A program made the translations under genes and the position numbers. The notes beneath the pieces are model-generated. The model saw only the letters and a program-made list of their open reading frames with translations. It was not told the origin of the DNA and ran no database searches. This document shows positions 44,636 to 52,072 of a stretch of 64,000 bases of DNA, one piece after another. Position 1 is the first letter of the stretch, and the number at the start of each line of letters is the position of its first letter. Origin of the DNA: Streptomyces acidiscabies (GTDB taxonomy: Bacteria; Actinomycetota; Actinomycetes; Streptomycetales; Streptomycetaceae). The stretch covers positions 4,340,001 through 4,404,000 of the forward strand of contig NZ_JAGJBY010000002.1 in the NCBI RefSeq assembly GCF_020010905.1. The letters are read 5' to 3'.

Positions 44636-44734
44636 CTGATGGCGGCATGTCTACACTCCTCCGATGACGCAGGTCAAGAGTCTCCGGGGGAGAGCGTGGC
44701 CGAGGTGACGAGAGGAAGAGGCCGGGGGTTGAAA

Positions 44735-45799
44735 ATGGACACGACACACAGCATCCCGGCGCAGGGGTCCGCACCCGCCGAGACCAGGGGAAGACGCGCG
44801 AGCGTGTCGATGGCCGACGTCGCCCGGGTCGCCGGCGTGTCCTCCCAGACCGTCTCGCGCGTGTCGAATGGTTATGCGGGCGTGACCGAGGAGACACGTC
44901 GCCAAGTGCTCGACGCGATGCGTGAATTGGGCTACCGGCCCAACAGCGCCGCCCGTGCCCTCAAGCGCGGCGAGTTCCGCACGCTCGGCGTCATCACGTT
45001 CTCGCTCTCCTCCACCGGGAACGTCCGCACCCTGGAGGCGATCGCCAACTCGGCCGCCGCCGAGGGGTACGCGGTGACCCTCCTCCCGGTGGCCGTCCCC
45101 ACCCAGGACGAGGTGCGCGGCGCCTTCACGCGGCTCGAAGAACTCGCCGTCGACGCTGTGATCGTCATCATGGAGGTGCACCTCCTGGACGCGGCCACGA
45201 TCAATCTGCCGCCGTACGTCCAAGTGGTGGTCGCGGACTCCGACGCGGGCGAGCGGTACACGGTCGTCGACACCGATCAGGCCGGGGGGACCCGGACCGC
45301 CGTCCAGCATCTTCTCGGGCTCGGGCACCGGACCGTCTGGCATCTGTCGGGGCCCGAGGACTCCTTCGCCGCGCAGCGCCGTACGGACGCGTGGCGGGAG
45401 ACGCTCGTGCAGGCCGGGCGGCCGGTGCCGCCGCCGGTCAGCGGGGACTGGTCGGCCGAGTCGGGGTACCGGGCGGGGCTCGACCTCGCGGCGCGGGAGG
45501 ACTGCACGGCGGTCTTCGCGGCCAACGACCAGATGGCGCTCGGGCTGCTGCGGGCGCTGCACGAGAGCGGGCGGCGGGTGCCGGAGGATGTCAGCGTCAT
45601 CGGGTTCGACGACATCCCGGAGGCGTCCTCGTTCCTGCCGCCGCTGACCACGCTGCATCAGGACTTCGCCGAGGTGGGGCGGCTGTGTGTGCGGGCGGTG
45701 CTGCGGAAGATGCGGCACGACGGGCCTACGCATGGGACGACGCTGGTGCCTACGCGGCTCGTGGTGCGGGAGAGTACGGCTCCGCCGCCTGGGCGGTGA
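44735..45799 (+). CDS. LacI-family repressor of the galactan locus
   Basis: This is a 354-aa regulator with an N-terminal LacI helix-turn-helix (SMADVARVAGVSSQTVSRVSN), the hinge helix RPNSAARALK and a periplasmic-binding-like domain that ends in GFDDIPEASSFLPPLTT. Its gene faces the permease-GH42-GH30 operon across two palindromes, so it should repress that operon and itself until a galacto-oligosaccharide or derivative binds. ATG 44735 is chosen; an in-frame GTG at 44696 preceded by GGGGGAG would add 13 residues and is a real alternative. Confidence 0.92.
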   Translation: MDTTHSIPAQGSAPAETRGRRASVSMADVARVAGVSSQTVSRVSNGYAGVTEETRRQVLDAMRELGYRPNSAARALKRGEFRTLGVITFSLSSTGNVRTLEAIANSAAAEGYAVTLLPVAVPTQDEVRGAFTRLEELAVDAVIVIMEVHLLDAATINLPPYVQVVVADSDAGERYTVVDTDQAGGTRTAVQHLLGLGHRTVWHLSGPEDSFAAQRRTDAWRETLVQAGRPVPPPVSGDWSAESGYRAGLDLAAREDCTAVFAANDQMALGLLRALHESGRRVPEDVSVIGFDDIPEASSFLPPLTTLHQDFAEVGRLCVRAVLRKMRHDGPTHGTTLVPTRLVVRESTAPPPGR

Positions 45800-46015
45800 G
45801 GGTCTGGAGGGGCTGAATCGGCCGCCGTGCTTGGGTGCGGGGGCTGTTTTGGCATGTCTGGGGGCGGCTGAGGTGGACTAGGGCGGGCTGGGGTGGGCTT
45901 GGGAGTTAGGCGTATGAGGTGACGGTGTGATGATCGCGTAAGTGAGTCGTGGTTGAATGGTGAAGGAATTGGCCAAGTGGCTTGTTCTGGACCCGCGTAG
46001 AGAGGCATCGGCACC

Positions 46016-46825
46016 GTGAGCGCCACCCTGTCGGAGTTCCACTACGGTCTCGTCACCCCCATCGCCGCCTTCGTCATGGCGTGCGTCGGCTCGATCCTGG
46101 CCCTGCGCTGCACCACCCGCTCGCTGCGGCGCGTCGGCGGTGAACGGCGCTGGGGCTGGCTCGCCCTCGGCGCGGTGTCGCTCGGCTGCGGGATCTGGAC
46201 CATGCACTTCATCGCGATGATCGGCTTCACCGTCGACGGCGAGCTCATGGAGTACGACGCCGGCCTCACGATCCTCAGCCTCCTCGTCGCGATCGCCGTC
46301 GTCGCCGTCGGCGTCTTCCTCGTCGGTTACCGGGGTTCGGGGCCCGTCACGCTGGGGGTCGCCGGCACGATCACCGGGCTCGGTGTCGCCGTGATGCACT
46401 ACATGGGCATGGGCGCGCTCAAGGTCAACGGGCTCCGGTACGACAACGGGGTCGTCCTTCTCTCCGTCGTGATCGCGGTGGTCGCGGCGACCGCCGCGCT
46501 GTGGGCCGCCGTCTCCATCAGTGCGGTGTGGGCGACGCTGGGTGCGAGCCTCGTCATGGGGGCCGCCGTGTCCGTCATGCACTACACGGGGATGGCGGCG
46601 GTCAGTGTCCATGCCGCGCACGGCACCGTCAGCGGGCAGTCCTCCGCCAACCTGCTCTCCTTCATGCTGGTGATGCTCGCCGGGCCGCTGATTCTGCTGC
46701 TGATCGCCGGGGTCATCGTGATGTTCGACCCGGAGGTTGTGATGGGGCGTACGGAGTGGGACGCGGAGCAGGCGCCCGAGGTGCCGGAGCAGGCGCAGGG
46801 CGCGGGCGTGTTCGACTGGCGGTGA
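46016..46825 (+). CDS. MHYT-domain integral membrane sensor
   Basis: This is a 269-aa membrane protein with about seven transmembrane helices and three MHYT motifs: MHFIAM (about 63), MHYMGM (about 127) and MHYTGM (about 188). The motifs are thought to bind copper and to sense O2, CO or NO. No GGDEF/EAL output domain is fused, only a short acidic cytoplasmic tail, so it may act alone or with an unlinked partner. GTG 46016 has GAGAGG upstream. Confidence 0.88.
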   Translation: MSATLSEFHYGLVTPIAAFVMACVGSILALRCTTRSLRRVGGERRWGWLALGAVSLGCGIWTMHFIAMIGFTVDGELMEYDAGLTILSLLVAIAVVAVGVFLVGYRGSGPVTLGVAGTITGLGVAVMHYMGMGALKVNGLRYDNGVVLLSVVIAVVAATAALWAAVSISAVWATLGASLVMGAAVSVMHYTGMAAVSVHAAHGTVSGQSSANLLSFMLVMLAGPLILLLIAGVIVMFDPEVVMGRTEWDAEQAPEVPEQAQGAGVFDWR

Positions 46826-46939
46826 GTGCGGCTCTCGCGCGTGCGGCTTTCTCATGGCGGGTCGGGGATCGCCAGGGCGCGAATCGGCCAGCGGGGCGCG
46901 GGTGACGTATGGGGTGTGAACGTGCGTAAGTGAACGAGG

Positions 46940-46960
46940 CGCGCCTTCGGTGGAGGCGCG
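46940..46960 (+). terminator. Likely terminator after the MHYT gene
   Basis: A 7-bp stem (CGCGCCT/AGGCGCG) with a 7-nt loop is followed by TTT. The rest of the 340-bp gap (46826-47165) has no recognisable gene. Confidence 0.55.
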
Positions 46961-47026
46961 TTTCGTGGTGGGGGGACTGGGGTCGGTGGGGTTCGTGGGG
47001 TGGGTGTGCGTGTGCGTCCGGAAATT

Positions 47027-47102
47027 GACCTTGTTCCTTCTCCCGTGCGGAGTTGAGGATTTCTGTGTCAAATCTTGACGCGCTCATGACCGAAACAAGG
47101 TC
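47027..47102. promoter_or_regulatory. Inverted repeat upstream of the protease gene
   Basis: GACCTTGTT (47027-47035) and AACAAGGTC (47094-47102) form widely separated inverted 9-mers that frame the likely promoter; TTGACG at 47075-47080 could be a -35 element. It could be a looped operator or chance; the evidence is weak. Confidence 0.35.
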
Positions 47103-47165
47103 CGGCGTGTGCACCTCACGGGCCCGCCACCCCAACGGGCCCGGAACCCCACTTCGGAGGTTGCA

Positions 47166-48059
47166 GTGAGAGTTGTCCGCACCCTGTCCAAGAGAGCCCG
47201 TCTCGTCGCGGTGGCGTCGGCGTTCGTCGCCGCGGCGGCGGTGACCGTACCTGCGGCGGCGGCCGATGCGACGCCCGTGAAACTGAGCGGCGCCCAGCTC
47301 GCGCAGGTCACCGACGCCGTCGAGACCGCCGACGTCGTCGGCACGGCCTGGTACACCGACCCGGCGAGCGGCAAGGTCGTCGTCACCGCCGACGCGACCG
47401 TCAGCGCGGCGGAGATCGCCGAGATCAAGGCCGCCGCCGGTGACCGGGCGGGCGGGCTCCAGATCAACCGGACGCCCGGCACGTTCAGCAAGCTCATCGC
47501 CGGTGGCGACGCGATCTACTCCGGCGGGCGGTGTTCCCTCGGGTTCAACGTCCGCAGCGGGAACACGTACTACGCCCTGACCGCCGGGCACTGCACGGCC
47601 ATCGGCTCCACCTGGTACACCAACTCCGGCCAGAGCACGACCCTCGGGACGCGGACCGGGTCCAGCTTCCCCGGCAACGACTACGGGATCATCCGGCACG
47701 CCAACGCCTCGGCCGCCGACGGGCGGGTCTACCTCTACAACGGCAGCTACCGCGACATCACCGCCGCCGGGAACGCGACCGTCGGGCAGTCCGTGCAGCG
47801 CAGCGGCTCCACGACCGGGCTGCGCAGCGGGAGCGTCACCGGCCTCAACGCCACGGTGAACTACGCCGAGGGCACGGTGAGCGGCCTCATCCAGACCAAC
47901 GTCTGCGCCGAGCCCGGCGACAGCGGCGGCTCCATGTTCTCCGGCACCACCGCACTCGGCCTCACGTCGGGCGGAAGCGGCAACTGCACGAGCGGCGGGG
48001 TGACGTTCTTCCAGCCGGTCACGGAGGCGCTCAACGCGTATGGCGTGAGCGTCTTCTGA
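47166..48059 (+). CDS. sprB: Streptogrisin-type extracellular serine protease
   Basis: This is a 297-aa secreted prepro-protease of the S1 family. Signal peptide about 1-33, propeptide about 34-110, mature enzyme from Ile111 (IAGGDAIYSGGRCSLGF). The triad is His142 in TAGHC, Asp in GNDYGIIR and Ser in GDSGGS; disulfide Cys pairs are conserved. The mature part is close to streptogrisin B of S. griseus (Pronase) as I recall it. Position +2 after the catalytic Ser is Gly and +3 Ser rather than the usual GDSGGP. GGAGG lies five bases before GTG 47166. The gene symbol is by resemblance only. Confidence 0.93.
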   Translation: MRVVRTLSKRARLVAVASAFVAAAAVTVPAAAADATPVKLSGAQLAQVTDAVETADVVGTAWYTDPASGKVVVTADATVSAAEIAEIKAAAGDRAGGLQINRTPGTFSKLIAGGDAIYSGGRCSLGFNVRSGNTYYALTAGHCTAIGSTWYTNSGQSTTLGTRTGSSFPGNDYGIIRHANASAADGRVYLYNGSYRDITAAGNATVGQSVQRSGSTTGLRSGSVTGLNATVNYAEGTVSGLIQTNVCAEPGDSGGSMFSGTTALGLTSGGSGNCTSGGVTFFQPVTEALNAYGVSVF

Positions 48060-48072
48060 CGGTACGTCATGT

Positions 48073-48100
48073 CGGCGCCCCGGGGTTTCCTGGGGCGCCG
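48073..48100. terminator. Hairpin terminator after the protease gene
   Basis: A perfect 9-bp stem (CGGCGCCCC/GGGGCGCCG) with a 10-nt loop lies between the protease and the convergent phosphatase fragment. Confidence 0.8.
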
Positions 48101-48108
48101 TTCGCGTG

Positions 48109-48549
48109 TCAGCCGGGTAGGACGCCGAGGCCGGTGACCTGGCGGTTGTGGAAGTGGTCGTCCTCGACCAGCGTCGTGATGCTCCCGGCGGGGACCGGGA
48201 AGCTGACGTGTCCCGCAGCCTCGGCCGGCATACCGATCCACGCCGCCACGACGAATGTGAGCGAGCCGCCGTGGGTGACCACGATCTGGTGCGCGCACGG
48301 CCGTTCAAGGATGCCGGCCGTCGCGGCGTACACCCTCTCCACGCAAGCCCCTTTGGTCTCCGCCCCCTTGACCCCCTCGTCGTGCCACAGCCGCTCCCCC
48401 TGGGCGGGCGGTGCCACGAACCGCTGGTCGAGCCACGCCTTGGGTCTGCCCTCGGCCTCCCCGTACGACTTCTCCCTCAGCTCCTTTTTCAACACCGGCT
48501 CCACGCCGAAGACTTCGCCGATCTCGGTGGCCGTCTGCCGGGTGCGCAT
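48109..48549 (-). pseudogene. 5'-truncated histidine phosphatase
   Basis: The readable protein is the C-terminal two thirds of a phosphoglycerate-mutase-like phosphatase: MRTRQTATEIGEVFG, LREKSYGEAEGRP and the second catalytic His in VVTHGGSL. The N-terminal catalytic RHG motif and the first strand are absent. Homology begins at the ENPM that follows the stop codon of the reductase gene within about 2 bp, so the missing part was replaced by the neighbouring gene. Up to 146 aa could still be made from ATG 48549 but without the nucleophile it should be inactive. Confidence 0.75.
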
Positions 48550-48557
48550 GGGGTTCT

Positions 48558-51500
48558 CTACCGCAGGCCCAACTGGCGTAGGTCCGTTGCGTACTTGGTG
48601 ATCAGGTTTTGGGTGATGTGCGGGATGTCGTTGTCCGGGCCGATGCCTGCCTCGCGGACCGCTTCGTGGAAGTGGGTGGCGGGAACTGGTGAGGTGGGGG
48701 TGGGGGGTTGGGGAGTTGCGAAGGCGTGGAGGAGGGGGAGGAGCGTGTGGGGGCGGTGGTGTTCCGGGAGGGAGCGGAGGGCCGTTTCCAGGCGGGGGGA
48801 CCATGTTGTGTGGGGGAGGCGACGTAGGGGGTGGCCCGCTTCCTCCAGCCAGGTGATGAATGTGTCCAGGGAGACTCCGTCGTCGTGGGGGTTCACCGCG
48901 TTGTAGGTGCGGTGGGCCGAAATCGGCTGTGCGCCCAGGGTGTTGATCGCCTCGGCGGTGAAGTCGACGGGGAGGCCGTCGAAGTGGGCGCGGCCCTCCT
49001 CGGAGTAGAAGGACGTGGGGGCCAGGCCGGTGCTGAGGATGCTGAAGAGGAGGCGGGTGAGGACGTCGGCCGGGTTGAGCTGGCCGGTGTGGTGGGGGTG
49101 GGCGAGGATCAGGTCCGAGCGGAACACGGCCACGGGGAGGGCGAGTCGGGCGTGCGCTTCCCGGAGCAGGACCTCGCCGGCCCACTTGCTCGTGCCGTAC
49201 CCGGCGGCGTACGCGTCGGTCAGGGCACGCTCGGGGATCGACTCCCGGATATCGGACGTCTCGTCCAGCGTGGTGGAGATCGCCGTCGTCGAGACGTATA
49301 CGAACGGCTTGACCCGCGCCGTGAGCGCGAGGCGGATCAGCTCGGCGGTGCCGACGACGTTCGGGCCGAAGAGCTGCTCGTACGGCAGGACATGGTTGAC
49401 CAGCGCCGCCGGGTGGGCGATCAGGTCGACGTCCTCGGCGAGGCGCCGCCACGTCTCCCCGGCCAGCCCCAGGCGCTCCGCTCCGATGTCCCCGGCGAGC
49501 ACATCGAGCCGCCCGGCCGCCAACTCGCGATAGCGGCGCAGGAGTTCCGGGTCACCGGAGTCGAACGCCGCGTCCAGCCGGGCCCGCGCGTCCGCGTCGT
49601 CCTTGCCGCGTACGACGCAGACGAGGCGACCGCCACCGGACGCGAGCCGCTCCAGCCAGTCGAGACACATGAACCGGCCGAGATAGCCGTTGGCGCCGGT
49701 GAGGAGGACGGTCCTCGGTGTTTCACGGCCAGGCGCGGGGAGTTGAGCCGCCTCGGCGAGCGCCCCCGCGTCGAGGAACTTCTCCAGCGCGAGGTCACCG
49801 GCCCGTACGACCGTCCTGCCCACGCCGTGCACCGAGGCGAACGTCGGACGGCTCGCCCCCGACGCGCGCCGCGCCTCGATGTGGGCGGCGAGAGCGCGCA
49901 GGTCGTTCGCGGGGCTCAGAACCGTGCCGACCGGCACCTCCACCCCGAAGATCTCGGCGAGCAGAGTCGAGAAGGACAGCGCGGACAGCGAGTCGCCGCC
50001 GAGGTCGGTGAAGCGCGCGTCGGCGGCCGAACTCCCCAGCAGCGCGCGGGCGGCACGCTCGACCGTCTCGGACACCGGCCGCCCGGTGCCCTCGTCGCGC
50101 AGGACGCGCACCGCGTCCTCCTGCTCCCGCGCCAACTCCTCGTACAGCGCCTCCAGTCGCTCCCCGTACCGCGCCTTGAGGCGGGGCGGCAGGTTCTTGC
50201 GGGTGTCGCTGAGCAGGCCGTTGGCCAGCGAGAACGGCTCGGTCTCGACGAGGAACGCGCGCGGTATTTCGTACGAGTTCAACTCCGATTCCCGCGCGGC
50301 CTGTTGGAGGGCGGCGGCGAGATCCTCGTGGGTGCAGTTCTCCCGCGTCGGCACGATCACCGCCAGCAGGTGGGCGCGTTCGCTGTTGCCGTACACGTAG
50401 ATCTGCCGGATCAGCGGATGCGTGACGTACACGCCTTCGAGGCGGGAGAGGGCGACGAACTCGCCCTGGGCGAGCTTGACGACGTTGTTGCGGCGGTCGA
50501 CGTACACGTACTGGTCGGGGCCGACCTCGGCCATGATGTCGCCGGTGCGGTAGAAGCCGTCCGCGTCGAAGGCGGCGGCCGTCACCTCGGGGCGGCGGTA
50601 GTAACCGGGCGTCAGGGTCGCCGACTTGAGGACCAGCTCGCCGCGCGGATACGGCGAGTCGGTGGCGAAGTAGCCGAGTTCGGGGACGTCGACGAGCTTG
50701 ATGTCGGTCACCGGGGGGCGCTGGACGCGGGTGTTGAGGAGGACCGAGCCGGTCTCGGTGGAGCCGTAGCCGTCGAGGACCGGCAGGTCGAGGCAGGTGT
50801 GCATGAACTCGCGCAGCTCGGCGGAGAGGGGCGCGCTGCCGTACAGCGCCTGGATGAGCCGGCCGCCGACGAACCGCTCCCGCAGGTCCGCCTTCACGGC
50901 CGCGTCGAGCGCCCCGGCGTCCGCGAACTCGCCCGCACGCCGGGCAAGTTCGGCCTGGTACTCCTGGAACAGCAGGTCGCAGACGCGCGGCACGAACAGC
51001 AGGGCCGTCGGGCGGGCCAGCGCGATGTCCTCGAACAGGTCCGACAGGTCGCTGTGCGCGGTGAAGTACGAGATTCCGCCCCGGCGCAGGGTCTCCACCA
51101 GCGAGGAACGGCCCGCGACATGGCTCAGCGGGAGGTAGTTGACGACGATGGAGGCCACGTCGTCGGGGATGGGCACGGCGCCCGCCCACGCCCGGTGCAG
51201 CATGCGTTCCGTCTGGATGGCGCCCTTGGGGGTGCCCGTGCTGCCGGACGTGTAGATGAGGAGCCGGACCGGGTCCTCGTCGGGGCCGGGCACGAACAGC
51301 GGGGCCGGGGGCAGGGCGCGCCCGCGTTCGATCACCGCCTCCAGCGGCAGCGGGGCGGCGTGCCCGGCGGCCGTCAGCCTCGCGGACGCCGCCTCGAACG
51401 CCTCGCGCTGTGCGTCGTCCCCGGCGTGGAAGTCGAACACGACCAGGCGCGGGGCCACTTCGGCGGACAGCGCCAACTCCACGCCCCGGTCGAGGAGTTC

Positions 51501-52031
51501 GAGGCTCACCGCGAGCACCTTCGGCCCGGTCTTCGCGAGGATCGGGGCGAGCCCGGCGACCGGCGCGCCGGACTGGAGCGGCACGGACACCGCGCCGTGG
51601 CGCAGGCACGCCAGGTCGACCGTGACGTAGTCGCCGCTGGTGAAGCCGTAGATCGCCACGAAGTCGCCGGGGGACAGCGGGAGTCGGGTGTCCGCCGCCC
51701 ACTCGGCCGAGACCGCCCCGGCCCGCGCCCACAGCTCGCCGTAGGTGACGGTCGTGAACTCGGGGAGCCGCCGCAGCGACGTACGACCGGAGACCGGGTC
51801 CGTGACGGGCTCCGTCGCGCGCCGGGCCAGGGCGGGGCGGTCGGCGTACCCCGCCATGACCGTCGCCACCGTCCGCGACAGCACCTGGTCGCGCGCGGCC
51901 TCACGGACCGCCTCGCGGACCGCCGGGAGCGGCATCGCGGCCCGGTACTGCGGATCGTGCGCGGACAGCTCCGCGACGAGACGGGCCGCCCGGCTCAGGG
52001 GGGAGACGTCGGCGGGGGGCTTCGCGGGCAT
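48558..52031 (-). CDS. car: Carboxylic acid reductase-type enzyme, A-T-R
   Basis: This is a 1157-aa enzyme that activates a carboxylic acid with ATP, moves it to its own carrier and reduces it with NADPH to an aldehyde. Adenylation domain about 60-640 (YTSGSTGTPKGAIQT near 260; DGYGSTETGSV; YRTGDIMAEVGPDQYVYVDR), carrier about 650-735 (Ser near 679 in DLGGDSLSALS), and reductase about 770-1157 (NADPH motif VLLTGANGYLGRFM, YVSTTAIS, and Tyr/Lys in YGTSKWAGEVLL near 945). This is the Nocardia/Mycobacterium CAR layout and needs a phosphopantetheinyl transferase. AGGTGA lies before ATG 52031. It follows the LAL regulator by 41 bp. In this setting it may make a starter aldehyde or a substrate for the divergent PKS-NRPS. 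Confidence 0.92.
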   Translation of the reverse strand: MPAKPPADVSPLSRAARLVAELSAHDPQYRAAMPLPAVREAVREAARDQVLSRTVATVMAGYADRPALARRATEPVTDPVSGRTSLRRLPEFTTVTYGELWARAGAVSAEWAADTRLPLSPGDFVAIYGFTSGDYVTVDLACLRHGAVSVPLQSGAPVAGLAPILAKTGPKVLAVSLELLDRGVELALSAEVAPRLVVFDFHAGDDAQREAFEAASARLTAAGHAAPLPLEAVIERGRALPPAPLFVPGPDEDPVRLLIYTSGSTGTPKGAIQTERMLHRAWAGAVPIPDDVASIVVNYLPLSHVAGRSSLVETLRRGGISYFTAHSDLSDLFEDIALARPTALLFVPRVCDLLFQEYQAELARRAGEFADAGALDAAVKADLRERFVGGRLIQALYGSAPLSAELREFMHTCLDLPVLDGYGSTETGSVLLNTRVQRPPVTDIKLVDVPELGYFATDSPYPRGELVLKSATLTPGYYRRPEVTAAAFDADGFYRTGDIMAEVGPDQYVYVDRRNNVVKLAQGEFVALSRLEGVYVTHPLIRQIYVYGNSERAHLLAVIVPTRENCTHEDLAAALQQAARESELNSYEIPRAFLVETEPFSLANGLLSDTRKNLPPRLKARYGERLEALYEELAREQEDAVRVLRDEGTGRPVSETVERAARALLGSSAADARFTDLGGDSLSALSFSTLLAEIFGVEVPVGTVLSPANDLRALAAHIEARRASGASRPTFASVHGVGRTVVRAGDLALEKFLDAGALAEAAQLPAPGRETPRTVLLTGANGYLGRFMCLDWLERLASGGGRLVCVVRGKDDADARARLDAAFDSGDPELLRRYRELAAGRLDVLAGDIGAERLGLAGETWRRLAEDVDLIAHPAALVNHVLPYEQLFGPNVVGTAELIRLALTARVKPFVYVSTTAISTTLDETSDIRESIPERALTDAYAAGYGTSKWAGEVLLREAHARLALPVAVFRSDLILAHPHHTGQLNPADVLTRLLFSILSTGLAPTSFYSEEGRAHFDGLPVDFTAEAINTLGAQPISAHRTYNAVNPHDDGVSLDTFITWLEEAGHPLRRLPHTTWSPRLETALRSLPEHHRPHTLLPLLHAFATPQPPTPTSPVPATHFHEAVREAGIGPDNDIPHITQNLITKYATDLRQLGLR

Positions 52032-52072
52032 GACCGTCACCTGTTTCTCTGTGCGGGGTGTTGGAGAGGTGC

